A DNA stretch of 64,000 nt, taken from the NCBI GenBank assembly GCA_016271365.2, contig JADMNL010000028.1, positions 57,554,001 through 57,618,000 on the forward strand, read 5' to 3'. This DNA comes from Neoceratodus forsteri (Eukaryota; Chordata; Ceratodontiformes; Ceratodontidae). The notes beneath the pieces were generated by a model. The model had not been told where the DNA came from. It made no database searches and saw only the letters and a list, made by a program, of their open reading frames with translations. Numbering within the stretch: the stretch's first letter is position 1; every line of letters begins with the position of its first letter. Both the position numbers and the translations under genes were made by a program. This document shows, in pieces, positions 1 through 11,222 of the stretch.

Positions 1-2
1 TT

Positions 3-239
3 GTTAAGATCGTGGGCCCATCTCCATTAAGCCCACAGTACCATATAGAGCGGGCCCATCACTCTCTCAAGCCGAAACCCCCACCTGGATCATCACCATG
101 GCCAATAATAGTGAAATTCCTTAGCTATCTTGAGAGGCAGCATGTCATTTCCAAATCGAAAGAGCTCCAATCTATCCTTTGGGGTAATGCGAAGCTGAGG
201 ATTACTCAGGATCTCCCTTTCAAAACTCGTCAAAAGTGA
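3..239 (+). pseudogene. L1-like ORF1p, C-terminal fragment
   Basis: The open frame from the window edge to the stop at 237-239 reads as the end of an L1 ORF1 protein, the RNA-binding trimer that packages LINE RNA. The motif IERAHHSL followed by a proline-rich stretch, then PIIVKFLSYLERQHVI and a short tail ending in LPFKTRQK matches the join of the RRM-like and C-terminal domains ('IERAHR...RPVIVKF...'). The usual last 50-60 residues of the C-terminal domain are missing: the frame stops early, while reading resumes in another frame ('HPMVSKLIAAGIRFKMVYPAKLQV', read here as a translation of 246-320), consistent with a frameshift. The start lies outside the window. Confidence 0.75.
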
Positions 240-1527
240 TCAGCATTCCATCCCATGGTCAGCAAGTTAATAGCGGCAGGAATTCGCTTCAAGATGGTCT
301 ACCCAGCTAAACTGCAAGTGGCTGTTGAAGGAGTCTGGCATTCTTATGAATCCCCGGAGCAGGCAACTGCAGATCTCACAATCAAGCTACCTAATCTATT
401 TAAGACTGGTTGAACTGTTACTTCAAATATCTCAGGCTTTCAGTCCTTCGTCTTCTGGGAGTCAATTGCATACCTGTTTTGGATTCCTTCTCTCTGTTTC
501 TTTCCCCTCTCTTCCTTCTCTCTTCTTCTTCCCTCGGGCTGGTTTTGAGGGGCTGCTGGCATGTCCTGAGGCCTAGCAGGCCTGGTGCAGTGGTGTGATC
601 ACTGATGTCTCCCAGTGAGGGGGGTAGGAACCTTTTGGTCAGCGTGCGTTTCCCTGCGCCGCTAATGGGGACGGTTCTTGTGTTAGTCCCATCAGTTTTA
701 GGTCCCCGGATCACTTCCCCACTGTTGGGAGTGATCTCATTCCCATAGACCTTAATAAGTTGAGCGACAAAGGGTTTTTTTTTTTTTGGAGATCTCTATC
801 CCTTGAGGTCTGCTTCACGAGCTCTTTGGGTATATCTAATCTCATTTGGGGCAATATTCTCAATCTCGTGTAGGATGGTAAACCTACATCCAGATGGCTT
901 GTTTTCACTTTCCCTGGAATTAGTTCTGCACTTTCTCTAATCACTCTCCTGATCTAGACTAACGTACATTTGTGTTTCTCTTTGAGGGGTGGTGGGTGGG
1001 AGGCTTTGGGATGGAGCAAGCTTTGGGAGAACTGCATATCGTGCCAGAGAAGGGGGGAAGGGCAATCTCCCAGGGAGGTTTAAAGAACAAGGCAGTTACT
1101 GGACACTTCTGATATATCTTACTGAGGTAGTCTATGGCACCAATGTTCAGACCTGGTATTTATATGGAGCTATAGCTTCCCAAGGGAAGATCGCTTATTG
1201 GGTTGGTTCCTCTATACTGGAGATTTACATACCTAAAACTACTTTCAAAGAGGGACCCAGTGTACATAGTTTGAGTGGGTTTTGGTGGGGGGGTCTTGAA
1301 GCTGATCGCTTTCCTGAATATAGTAACGGTGGAGGTTAAAAGTGAACAGCTATACCTCCTCATTTTATCAGCTTTACAAACATATACTGGCAAATATCGG
1401 GAAAGGTTCTCTGGTTTCAGTTCTATCTTTGTTCAACGGGGGAGAAGGGGAGGGGAAGGGACTGGAGTGTGCCTCTTGGGGTTATGTTTTCACTCACTGA
1501 CACTGGATTATTATTTCCTTCAAAAAG
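240..1527 (+). other. ORF1-ORF2 spacer of the L1-like element, no gene seen
   Basis: Bases 240-370 still encode the end of ORF1p in a shifted frame (a KMVYPAKLQV-like segment). The remainder, about 1.1 kb, has no family-like protein in any frame. It contains a pyrimidine-rich stretch near 480-540, a T run at 777-788 and a G-rich stretch near 1290 and 1440. It is probably the spacer of the element but may include unrecognised insertions. Confidence 0.5.
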
Positions 1528-4500
1528 ATGGTGATGACTGCAGTAACAATTAAAATTGCCACATGGAATGTCAGAGGAGTCAGAGACATGACTAAAACAT
1601 ATCAAGTTCTCAAAAATTGCATTCTCTTAAATATAGACATCCTCTTGATGCAGGAAACCCACCTTCTGGCTACCGAAACAAATGGGTTACGCAGACAGGG
1701 GTTCTCCCAAGTCTTTACTGCCTGTGGATCATCTGCTAGCAGGGGGGTAGCAATTCTGGTCAAGAAGCATGTTTCGTTTGTAGTGGAGGAGACTGTCTCA
1801 GACCCAGAAGGCAGATTTATTTTAGTTAAGGGCATGCTGTACAACAATATGGTGGTCCTAGGTGCAGTTTATGGCCCAGTGGGAGGTAGTCCAGAGTTCC
1901 TTATGTGTTTTGCAGATAAGCTGAGTAGATTTCTGCCTTCCAAGTTAATTATTGGGGGAGATTGGAATATCCCCCAATGCAAGACTTGGAACATACAGGC
2001 CACTAAAGCCCCTATCCCCTCCGCAGCAAGCCCTAAGGGACTTTATGGAACTACTGGGTCTGTGCAATCCATGGCGCCTATTCAATCCCTCTGGTCAGGT
2101 CTTCTTGTTTCATTCCCAGGTTCATCAGTCTTGGTCTAAGCTGGATTATATCCTAACCAGCACTTCACTTTTAGCTGGCCTTCACCAGACTGGTATGGAA
2201 CCGATTGTCATATCAGAACACTCGATGGCATGGCTAGTGATCTCTCCTGACCCATGCAGTCAAAGGGACACTACCTGGAAATTGAACACACAACTCCTAG
2301 AAGAGGAGCGCATAATCTCTCACATAAGGGGTGTAATCTCAATTTTTATGGAAATTAATAAAGGTTCCATCACAAGGGCTGATCAACTATGGTGTTCCTT
2401 TAAATGTTATATTGGGGGGGAATTCATTAGGTTAGCTTCCAAATGGAAGAAGCAAAGGGAGGCAAGAATTATTTCTCTGTCAAACCAAATCAAGGAGACC
2501 GAAAATATCTTATCCACCTCTTCCCCTTCAGGTCTCTTGAAAACCCTGCTGAAACTTAGAAACGAATATGCAGATTTATTAAAAGAAAAGGTGGAATATG
2601 CCATCCTAAAACTAAAGCCGCTACTTTGATCAAGCGAGAAGCCAGGAAGAATGCTGGCCTCCAGTTATGGGAATTAGAGCTCAAGGCTCATCACCTCTAT
2701 TCTGGCCTCAGATGGCTCTATTAAGACTTCCCCACATGATATCTCTCAGGTTTTCGAAAAATTTTATAAAAATTTATACAGTAAAAATCCTGCACAGGCT
2801 ACACCCTCAAGCATAGAGCAATATTTGGATAGCCTGGACCTCCCGACCCTTAAAGCACACCATTGCTCGAGTCTGTCTTCCCCAATCACCTTGGGGGAGA
2901 TAGAGGAGGCGATCAGAGGGCTCACATTAGATAAGTCGCCAGGACCGGACGGCTTTCCCTCCAACTTCTACAAAACCTTTTCCAGCAAATTAGCTCCCCT
3001 CCTTTTAAATTTATTTGAATATATGTTTACCGTAGATACTCTGGATCCTTCCTTGTTGGAAGCCACAATAGTTCTTATCCTGAAGCCCGACAAACCGCAT
3101 AATGATCCTGCCAGTTATCGTCCAACCTTGCTTTTAAACTATGATATCAAAATCCTAACTAAAATCTTGTCTCTCAGAATTAAGCAGGTATGGTCTCATC
3201 TGCTGAGCCCTGAGCAGGTGGGATTTTTACAGGGTCAATCTTCAGCTGATCATTTGCAGACCCTCTTGCACATCTTCCAGGCTGCCCAGGACTCCCAGAT
3301 CCCCATGGCTTTAATCTCGTTAGATGCAGAAAAAGCCTTTGACAGAGTAAACTAGGAGTTTCTCTGGACAACTCTTAAGAAAATGGGCTTCCCAACAGTT
3401 TTTATTCGATGGATACAGACGGTTTATCAAGCTCCCGCTGCTAAAATTTATTGTAATGGTGTATTCTCTCCAAGGTTCTCTTTATTTACTGGTACCAGGC
3501 AAGGCTGCCCCTTATCTCCCTGCCTTTTCAATTTACATTTGGAGCCCCTTCTACGTAGTATCAAGTGTGCCTCCCAGGTCATGGGCTGTACAGTATATCA
3601 ACAGCCTTTAACCCTCTCAGTATATGCAGATGATATTCTCCTCCACTTGACCTATCCCGATATATCGTTATCATATGCATTACAAATCAGACAGTTCGGA
3701 CTTGTATCCAATTATAAATTAAACTTATCGAAAACTGAAATTTTTCCTCTAAATGCTCTTACCCACCAGGCTAGCTTTGCTCATCTAGGCATGAAATGGT
3801 CCCCTCATTCTATTAAATACTTGGGTATTCATCTCACCAATGACCCAGAGAAATTTTAGGAAGCTTAATCTGGATGACTTAATAGTGAACATTCAACAGG
3901 ACCTTCAAAGATGGGGTAACCTCCCCCTCTCAATATGTGGTCGTATCAGTATTGTTAAAATGAACGTCCTTCCTCGTCTCTTCTATCTCCTAAACTTATT
4001 AAATCTCTGGCTCCCATTGTCCTATTTTCGTCATTTCCACTCCGTCCTTTCCAAATTTATCTGGCAGGGCAAATTTCCCAGGTGCTCTTTCACCAAACTT
4101 AGCCTCCCTAAGGAATTAGGAGGGCTTCGTCTCCCTAATTTCAACTTTTACTATTGGGCAAGCCACCTGTCAAAAATGGGAAGATGGTTCTCACACACAA
4201 GCGATGGGTACTTACCAATCTGGCTACAATTAGAAAGAAAACTTCTCCGGTCTCCACGGCCTTAATTCCACAGGAATATTTTTCTCTCCTAGTTCTGCGT
4301 TGCCAAATTCCATACAAAATTCAGTGGTGGGAGTTTCCATTAAGGTTCTAGTGCAATGCTGGAATTTTTTTAATATTTCACACAAAAAAGACATGGCTCC
4401 ACCCTTTTTTCGGAATCCAAATATTAAAATTAGGGGATCACTACTTTTTCTGGATTGGCTTCCTCAGCTACAGGAAGTTTCAGCAGAGGACCTATACGGT

Positions 4501-5163
4501 CAAACCGCTCTCCTGTCATCCCCCAACACGATAGCTAAATTCAACATACCTCAGAAATATTTTTTCAAAGTGTTTCAGTTGAGACACCTTATGGCGTCCA
4601 ATTTTGGAATTGCATTATCACAATCCCAGGTTAAGCCCTTTTTGGAACAGGTACAGATATACGCCAGTAAACCCCATGGCATATCGGCGATTTGCTCCCT
4701 TCTTTTGGGAATCAAATTCCTGAATGCTCTTCCGGGTTCTAAAGTTTGGACTCCCCTTCTGACTGATGTTAGTCCCATGTGGAGTCAGGTTTGGAAGGAC
4801 CTACATAGGTATCTTACCCAAGATAGACATAGACTTATTCAGTATCATATTTTAAATAATATGTATTACAATCCAGTTAAGCTAGCCAAGCTGGGTAGGC
4901 TTCCTGTGGCAACCTGTACCAGATGTGGTTTATCTGAAGGGAATCTGATTCATATTTTCTGGCATTGTAGCAAAGTGGCTCCACTCTGGAATGCAATTCA
5001 ATCTAGTCTAGATCCTCTATTGGGATTAGGAGACTTGTTTACTATAGAGATATGTATCCTTGGGATGTTCTCGACCATTAATATTAAAGAGCATAGATTT
5101 CACATGGCCTTAATTTCTATTGTGGTTAAAGATTGGTTCTCAAGCATTGGGTGGACCAATTAG
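1528..5163 (+). pseudogene. L1/Tx1-like ORF2 (endonuclease-reverse transcriptase), frameshifted
   Basis: ORF2 nicks target DNA and primes reverse transcription there. The N-terminal APE-type endonuclease starts IKIATWNVRGV with LLMQETHL (catalytic Glu), then IIGGDWN. Reading then shifts frame near 1960-1985 and continues to about 2629. The RT follows: SPGPDGFPSNFY near 2940, DAEKAFDRVN ending in an in-frame TAG at 3353-3355, GTRQGCPLSP near 3495, and the catalytic YADD near 3627. Further shifts occur near 3840-3860 and 4265-4300. The C-terminus has CTRCGLSEGNLIHIFWHC, a zinc-knuckle-like cluster typical of L1 ORF2. At least four frame changes and stops make it a clear pseudogene. The start at 1528 is the first Met before the endonuclease. 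Confidence 0.88.
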
Positions 5164-5587
5164 TCATAACACATGAGGAATGGTTGAAGGAGATATCGCT
5201 TTGCTTCAATACCAAGCGACTGATAGCCAGTTCCCGGAATTGTATGGATGCATTTAGTCGCAAATGGGGTAAATTATACACTTTATATTTGAATTGAAAT
5301 ATGGAAGGTACATGTCTCTGTGTATCTTAGTTGGTTGGTCTTATTCTTCTCTGGTACATGCTGTTATTTTCTAATTCACGAATATTTCTGTGTAGCTATG
5401 TTTATGAGGCACACTCGGGGTGGGGGAGTAAAGAGGGGAGGAAGGAGGGTTTATAGGGGTATTGGTATTGTTTTGGTTTTAATTGATCCAGAGACAGTCT
5501 GATGAATGCTACTTTGTATCTATCCTGGCCAGTATTGTGTACGATCAACTCTGTAGCTTCCTTTCTGGATATGTGTAATGTAAATTC

Positions 5588-5593
5588 AATAAA
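5588..5593 (+). promoter_or_regulatory. AATAAA polyadenylation signal of the L1-like element
   Basis: AATAAA lies about 425 bases after the ORF2 stop and just before the junction with the next, oppositely oriented LINE. This fits the 3' end of an L1-type transcript, although no A-tail remains. Confidence 0.5.
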
Positions 5594-5614
5594 ATGTTGA
5601 ATTTCAAGAAGTTG

Positions 5615-7480
5615 TCAGCAGAAAAGGATTGCCAGGCCTATCTAGTCTGCAGGGTTGCCCTACCTGTAATAGTGACCGGTAACACTAGCAATTCATTGGC
5701 TTTAGATATTCCTTCTCATCTCTATGATTCCCTTATTCCTATCCCATGCATGTTTGAATTCCACCACAGTGCATGCTCCCACCACTCCCTAGGGCAGGCC
5801 ATTCCATGCATCCACCACCCTCTCAGTGAAAAATAACTTTCTCACATTTCTCCTTATACGGACCTCCTCCAATTTCATGTTATGTCCTCTTGTTCTAGTA
5901 CTCTTTTTATACTGGAAGATCTTTTCCCCTTTCACCTAATTTATGCCCTTGAGGTACTTGAATGTCTCAGTCATATCCTACATTCCCTCCTCTCCTCCAG
6001 TGTATGCATATTGAGGTATTTTGGCCTTTCCTCATATGTCTTCTGCTGTAAACCCTGCACCATCTTAGTTGCTCTCCTCTGCACTGTCTCCACCCTCTCA
6101 ATGTCCTTACAAAGGTGCAGCCTCCAGAAATGCACACAGTACTCCAGAAGGGGCTTCACCGGTGTTTTGTACAGTGGGACTAGTATCTCTCTTCTTCAGC
6201 TTGTGATACCCCTTCCTATACAACCCAACACACCACTGGCCTTCCCTACCACCTTTGTTGCCTGCTTGGTGGCCTTCAGGTCATCTGTGATAATGGCCCC
6301 TCAGATCTCTTTCCTCTTTGGTGACTGCCAGCAGCTCCCCCCATCCTGTAGCTTGTTCCCAGGTTCCTACACCCCACATGCATGATTTTGCACTTCCTAG
6401 CATTAAACCTTAGTTGTCACACCTCAGACCATCTTTCCAACTTTTCTAGGTCTGTTCTCATCCTTATCGCTCCCTCTGGAGTATCAACTCTGTTGAAGAT
6501 CTTGATGTCATCTGCAAACAGGCAAATCTTCCCCTCCAGCCCCTCTGCAATTTTGCTGATGAAAACATTGAAGAGGATTGGCCCTAGAAATGATCCCTGA
6601 GGTACCCCACTGGTCACTTCCATTTCCTCTGACTGGGTTCCATTTACTACTACCCTTTGCCTTCTGTCCCTCTGCCAGTTACTAACCAAGTTCACCACTT
6701 TGCAGCTCAACCCCAGACTACCCGTCTTGTTGACCAGCCTTCTATGTGGAATGGTACTGAAGGCTTTGCTGAAATCTAGGCAGGCAACATCTACTGCTCC
6801 CCCCCAGTCCACCACCTGTGTCACCCAGTCAAAGAAATTGATCAGATTCATTTGACAGGACCTTCTTGCTGTGAATCCATATTGCCTCAGATCCTGCACC
6901 CCTATGGATTCCAGGTGTTCCACAATCAGTTCCATAAGGAGTGTCTCCATGATCTTACCCATTACTGATGTGATACTTACTGGCCTGTAGTTCCCTGCTT
7001 CCTCTTTGCTGCCACTCTTGTGCAGAGAGACCACATGTGCCCTTCTCCAGTCCTCAAGGACCATGCCCATATTTAGGGAGTAAGTGAACAGGATCGCCAG
7101 TAAGGCTGCCAGCTCCCTCTTTAGTTCTTTCAGGATCCTGGGATGTATGCCATCTGGACCCATAGCTTTGACACTTTTAGCTTTGTAAGCCCTTTTAGCA
7201 CTGTCTCCTCTGTAAAAGGACTGGTATTCACCTCCCTCCCTCCCCCCCTCAATGTCTAAGATGTCTAAAGGTGGTCCCTGTCTCTCACCTTCAACTGTGA
7301 AATCAAAGCAGAAATATTTGTTTAGGGCTGCCACCTTATCCTGATCACCCGCTATGCTCTCTCCCTTGTCCCCTCTGAGTTTAGCGATCTCCCCACACTT
7401 TCTTCCCTCACCAATGTACCTGTAGAATATATTATCCCCTTTCTTCACTGATTGAGCTAATCTTTCCTCATGGGTGAACA
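5615..7480 (-). mobile_element. CR1-like LINE, 5'-truncated
   Basis: Minus-strand CR1-clade LINE. Its 3' end lies next to the L1 3' end and its 5' end falls in the linker before the RT, so the endonuclease and ORF1 are missing. 5' truncation is the usual outcome of incomplete target-primed reverse transcription. The 3' UTR wording (gcaggcctatctagtctgc, read on plus) resembles the other CR1 3' ends in the window, but the terminal TTCTATG-type repeat is not seen here. Confidence 0.85.
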
Positions 7481-7553
7481 TTTTCACATCCCCAATGAAA
7501 TAGGATTCCATGCCACCAAAACAGCATTCTGAGCCACAAGTGCGAAAACACAT
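5850..7553 (-). pseudogene. CR1-like ORF2, reverse transcriptase and C-terminal part
   Basis: The long frame 7553-6417 (378 codons) carries RT motifs in order: KAMGPDGIHP, NYRPVSITSVMGKI, YGFTARRSCQ, DFSKAFSTIP, SGVPQGSFLGPILFN and the catalytic CLFADD. The thumb continues in another frame at 6159-5971 (LLEYCVHFW, VQRRATKMVQGL, LNMHTLEERRE), the standard CR1 C-terminus. The first 25 or so codons of the long frame (Cys-rich) do not look like CR1, so the element probably begins near 7480 and the frame simply reads in from flanking DNA. RT catalytic residues are intact but the endonuclease is absent and the frame is broken near 6400. Confidence 0.85.
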
Positions 7554-7576
7554 TTTGGCCAGGATTTATAAAATGA

Positions 7577-7775
7577 CAGCTGTCAGGCAGTATAGCGCAG
7601 TGGGTTAAGGCTGCAGATCTGGAGACCTGGGTTTGAATCCCACAGCTACCTAGGTGCATACTGTGTGATTCTGATCAAGTCACTTAACTTCCTTGTGCTC
7701 CCACGTCACATCTGGAAACAAGCTTCTGCTTAGTGTGCTACTCCTGGTTAAACAATGTTCCCTTTCCCTTTCCAT
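7577..7775 (+). mobile_element. tRNA-headed SINE with MIR-like core, copy 1
   Basis: The head has an A box (TAGCGCAGTGGG at about 7593) and a B box (GGGTTTGAATCCC at about 7629), the internal RNA polymerase III promoter of a tRNA-derived SINE. It is followed by GTGTGATTCTGATCAAGTCACTTAACTTCC, split here as GTGTGATTCTGATCAAG then TCACTTAACTTCC, which matches the core of MIR/CORE-SINEs. A tail ending in GGTTAAACAATGTTCCC follows. The same head, core and tail recur on minus at 42545-42752, and a more decayed copy lies at 44806-45012, so this is a dispersed family and not a tRNA gene. Confidence 0.8.
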
Positions 7776-8160
7776 GTTCATGAGGTGATGTAGAAAATGG
7801 GCTATGTTGAAAATTTGGGGCTAAAATATTTAAAATTACCAAAGTTACATGTGAACGTAGAATAATTTCAACGTACACACGTATTTTTTCCATTTTTACA
7901 TATTTTGACCCCAAATTTTTAACATGGCCTTCTTATGACCTCACCTCATGAATAATGGTGGTGAAAACTGTCTAATCCTTTTCAAAAGGTGATTTCACCA
8001 AGTGACTGCAAAATCGCCTTTCAGGCCAGCTTTGCATAATTCCACCACCACCACTGGTTGTGAGCTGGGGTTCCAAAAGGCCTATATTGCAAATTTGATG
8101 TACATAATATACAAAAATGACAACGTTATGCCTCAAACTTGAAAACCCCATTGAATTACA
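7776..8160. repeat. Palindromic dispersed repeat, locus A
   Basis: A long imperfect inverted repeat is centred near 8003 on AAAGGTGATTTC...AAAATCGCCTTT. Outer arms pair AAATTTTTAACATGGCC (about 7911) with GGCCTATATTGCAAATTTG (about 8079). A further right-arm copy (CATGAGGTGATG, TATGTTGAAAATTTGG) sits at 7781-7825, so part of a second unit is joined in tandem. The same unit recurs near 38935 and 63480. Confidence 0.75.
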
Positions 8161-9070
8161 TTGAACTGCACTTACCTTACTTTCTCATACTGCAGTCGCC
8201 ACTTCCAGCAGCAAGACATGTCTTCATTGGAGAGCAGATCTTTGCCTTATGACCTGTTCAGGTGAATGAGGGTGTGGGGGACGTACTGGGGTGTGGGGTG
8301 GTGAGTGCTGAGTGGGAGATTGGGGTGGAAGGGATCAGATCAGTGAGGTATCATTTTCTTTATTACAGGTTTAAAGAGAGAAAAAAAAAAGAAAACATTG
8401 AGGGATGGTTTCTTTATTACAGGTCACAGGTCAGTGATCGAAGATTGGAGGTGCCACGCAACACCACGGAAACATACATGGGGATGGGGATCAGACAGCA
8501 GGGGATGCCACTAGACACAAAGGAAACATATAGGGGGCAGGGATCAGAGGGAAGGGGTGCCACTAGACACCAGGGAAACATAGATGAGGATCAGAGGGAA
8601 GGGGTGCCACTAGACACCAGGGAAACATAGATGAGGATCAGAGGGAAGGGGTGCCACTAGACACCAGGGAAACATAGATGAGGATCAGAGGGAAGGGGTG
8701 CCACTAGACACCAGGGAAACATAGATGAGGATCAGAGGGAAGGGGTGCCACTAGACACCAGGGAAACATAGATGAGGATCAGAGGGAAGGGGTGCCACTA
8801 GACACCAGGGAAAATGACATAAATGCAGGGATGGGGATCAGAGGGTGGGCAGTGCCACTAGACACCTGGGAAAATTACATATATACAGGGCCAGAGATCA
8901 GAGGGTGGAGGCGCTATTAGACATCAGGGAAACATTACATATTTAATGGGAACAGCAATCGGAGGGTGGGAGAAGTCAGGGTGGCAGAGGCCAGATCAGC
9001 GAGGGACCATTTTCTTTTTTACAGGTTTAAATAAGAAAAGATAGCGAGGGATGGATTTCTTTATTACAAG
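8160..9070. repeat. G-rich flank and 47-bp minisatellite array
   Basis: After a G-rich stretch (8260-8345) a minisatellite runs from about 8427 to 8960. The core is six head-to-tail copies of a 47-bp unit starting at 8541, 8588, 8635, 8682, 8729 and 8776 (each begins GGATCAGAGGGAAGGGG and contains CCACTAGACACCAGGG). The first five and a half are essentially identical. Flanking units near 8427, 8484, 8830, 8888 and 8948 are longer and diverged, so the core looks recently homogenised or expanded. A segment AGGTTTAAA...ATTACAGGTCACA-like brackets the array (about 8360-8425 and 9000-9075). The open frame through it is not a real gene. Confidence 0.85.
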
Positions 9071-10744
9071 TCACATTTCTAAAATTAACATGGGGATGGT
9101 GATCAAACCCAGAAATGAACTGAAAGCGAGCATAAAGCAGGAAAATAGTGCACCAGCAGAAGGGGGGACAGCACTGTGGTCATTGGAGAGAACCGCATGT
9201 GCTTCAACTCCACTGCGGAAGTATACAGTTCGGGTATCCAGTCACATGCTTCCACAGTCCCCTCTCTCTATTATGTAATAGCAATACATCAGCTCTGCAA
9301 TGCAGCTGTAAAAATGAGTATGCATGACCACAATAGACACTTATATGTACTCTGCCGATGCCTAAAAAGTGCAGTTCAAGATTATCTGGGCAGTTGTGGG
9401 TGCAGATCTTTAGGGGTTAAAAGTAATAAGACTGCAAATGTGAGGAAGATACTGTATATCAGTTTTCACAGAAGGAAAACAAAGACACAGCTGGTCCCTC
9501 AGAGGCTCACTTTTTAATCTTTCATTTAGTGGGTAGTGAATGAATCTTTCAAACTCAAGCTGGATCAGATACTCACGGAGAACAACATTACTGAGTACAG
9601 AGTTTAGTTAACTATGGAAGGAAGAGTTCCCAGAGGTTTTTCATATACTGTACTACATGAATCTATAGTAAGTGCTGTAACTGCAAGGAGGGAAGGAGAT
9701 ACATACAATGGACCCGTGTTTTTATCTGGTATTTCATATGTTGTTCGTAAGCATGTGGAAGAGTTATGTGAGCCTCCCAAAGTTCGATCTTGTGAACATG
9801 GTCCATCAAACCTGGTAAAATTTGTAAACGTTTATTTAGTTTTGAACTAGTTTGCTCTGATTCAATGATAGAAAACTATTGTTTTGTAGATAAAAATATA
9901 CTGGGAGAGTATTTCTTTTCTGCCAGGACACATGAAGCACACACAGAGCAATTGAATGATGCAGTAGACCGCAGTAAAGGCTACTGGTTCCAAATGTTAT
10001 GTCCATTCAGACACTGCCAAATTTGTACTAGGCTCAAGGTTATGCCAAGAATATGTACTGGTCACAGAGTACTTGGCCAAGTTTAACAAACAATGTAATG
10101 TTTGTATAAGACCTAAGGCCTGGGTAGGCCCACAAATCTGAAGACAATGGTGCAACAGCCCACAGTGTGTGAAGGTTACTGGTTCCAAACATTATGTCCA
10201 TTCAGACACTGTCAAATGTAGAAAAGTCTTCGCATTATCCCAAGGATAAGTGTTGGATGCACAGTACTTGGCCAACTGTCAAAAAATTAAATGCATGTAA
10301 TTATTTGAAAGGTTGATGAGGGCATGGACAAAACAAGCAATCTATATCTGATTTTCCACTTGCCAGTAAAGATTCTCGTTAAGCTCTTCCATAGTACAAA
10401 GCTGCAATAACTAGCCTTTCTTATAGGGTAAAGGACCTGGCAACATGAGTTAGTCCCTCCAGGCAAAAAACTTGCCCCACTCTCAAGAATTCAAGTAAGG
10501 GTTGTACATGCTGCAAATGGCAAGCCAGACACCCTAAAAAGTCAGGTGGGTCTCAGATGATCAAATCAAACAGATCTTGGGCTGAGACACTGAAGAGTGG
10601 ATTGGTTATTTTATTTAGCAGTGAGCAGCAAGAGGAGGAAATAAGCAACCTAGCAAGACATGTCAGACAATTAAAAAACTGACACTGATAGCCAGCCCAG
10701 TGGTGAAGAAGGCTGAGGTACCTGGCATGCTTTACTTTTTTCTG
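9071..10744. other. Unassigned stretch with one diverged direct repeat
   Basis: No protein family or RNA gene is visible. Short open frames here lack any recognisable motif. The one structural feature is a direct duplication: a segment starting CTACTGGTTCCAAATGTTAT at 9981 recurs as TTACTGGTTCCAAACATTAT at 10176, 195 bases later. Similarity continues through TCCATTCAGACACTG to ACAGAGTACTTGGCC / GCACAGTACTTGGCC, about 110 bases in all. Confidence 0.5.
9981..10290 (+). repeat. Diverged 195-bp direct duplication
   Basis: Two neighbouring copies of about 110 bases start at 9981 and 10176. They share ACTGGTTCCAAA, TATGTCCATTCAGACACTG and CAGTACTTGGCCAA-type blocks, with substitutions and small indels between them. 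This is an old local duplication or two units of an unrecognised repeat. Confidence 0.6.
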
Positions 10745-10762
10745 TGTTGGGGCCCCTAGTTG

Positions 10763-10960
10763 AGGAACAAGATCTGGTCACCATGGGTCGACCTGGGGGG
10801 GGACTGAGTGTCCAACGGACAGCTCTCCTCTCCCAGAGTGGGAAGACATGCCATCTCATTCCTTAGGTGCCATGTGGTGGAGGCCAGGTGGCAGCACCAG
10901 AGTATGAGCGATGTAGAAAGAAGGAGCTGCGGTTCTGTAGCATGTGTGCACCTCCACATG
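10763..10960 (+). repeat. SINE-like dispersed repeat, body copy (family of 49806)
   Basis: The segment GGTCACCATGGGTCGACC...GGACAGCTCTCCTCTCCCAGAGTGGG matches the body of the tRNA-headed repeat at 49806 (GGAGCCATGGGTCGGCAG...GGACTGCTCTCCTGTCC) and the reverse complement of 35100-35200. The tRNA-like head is not recognisable in this copy. Confidence 0.6.
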
Positions 10961-11084
10961 CACGTGCATACATGCCGCCGTGGCTAGGGACAAAGGGGAC
11001 AAAATGGAAAAGTGTTGGCATCGGCTTAATAAAGCCCTGCCTCCCTATTCTGTTCCTGCATCACCACCTGACCATTGACCCTTG

Positions 11085-11222
11085 GTTCAGGGGGTGGGGG
11101 TAGGAAGAAGTAGGCTGCTGGTTAACTAGGATCTGCAGCTTATCCAGTAGGCAGGGAAATGGGCAGACTGGGTGGGCCAAGCAGTCCTTATCTGCCGTCA
11201 AATTCTATGTTTCTATGTTTCT
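11085..11222 (+). mobile_element. CR1 3'-end fragment
   Basis: AGCAGCCTAC/GTAGGCTGCTGGTTAACTAGG, then GGGCAGACTGGGTGGGCC and CTTATCTGCCGTC, end in TTCTATGTTTCTATGTTTC. This is the 3' UTR and terminal microsatellite of the CR1 subfamily seen complete at 35535-38470 (minus) and 29000-32694 (plus). Only about 140 bases remain, so it is a strongly 5'-truncated insertion. Confidence 0.8.

Larger units (their letters stand above)
1..5600 (+). mobile_element. L1/Tx1-like LINE, cut at its 5' end by the window edge
   Basis: The order ORF1 C-terminus, spacer, ORF2 (endonuclease, reverse transcriptase, Cys/His-rich C-terminus), 3' UTR with AATAAA at 5588-5593 is that of an L1-group non-LTR retrotransposon. 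The RT carries YADD and the C-terminus a CxxC...HxxxxHC cluster, both typical of L1/Tx1 ORF2. Both ORFs are broken by frameshifts and stops, so this copy is inactive. No long poly(A) tail is visible; a minus-strand CR1 3' end begins within about 20 bases of the polyadenylation signal. The 1.3-kb spacer between the ORFs is long for L1. Element type is firm; assignment to L1 rather than the Tx1 sublineage is inference. Confidence 0.85.

Noticed and set aside
7577..7650. tRNA gene
   Set aside because: A and B boxes are present, but the same head with the same core and tail occurs at 42545, so it is a SINE.
8262..8630. Open frame of 122 codons entering the minisatellite
   Set aside because: Half of it is repeat translation; the rest is G-rich DNA without any motif.
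8541..8822. CRISPR-like regularly spaced repeats
   Set aside because: Units are contiguous head-to-tail copies with no unique spacers, in a eukaryotic context.
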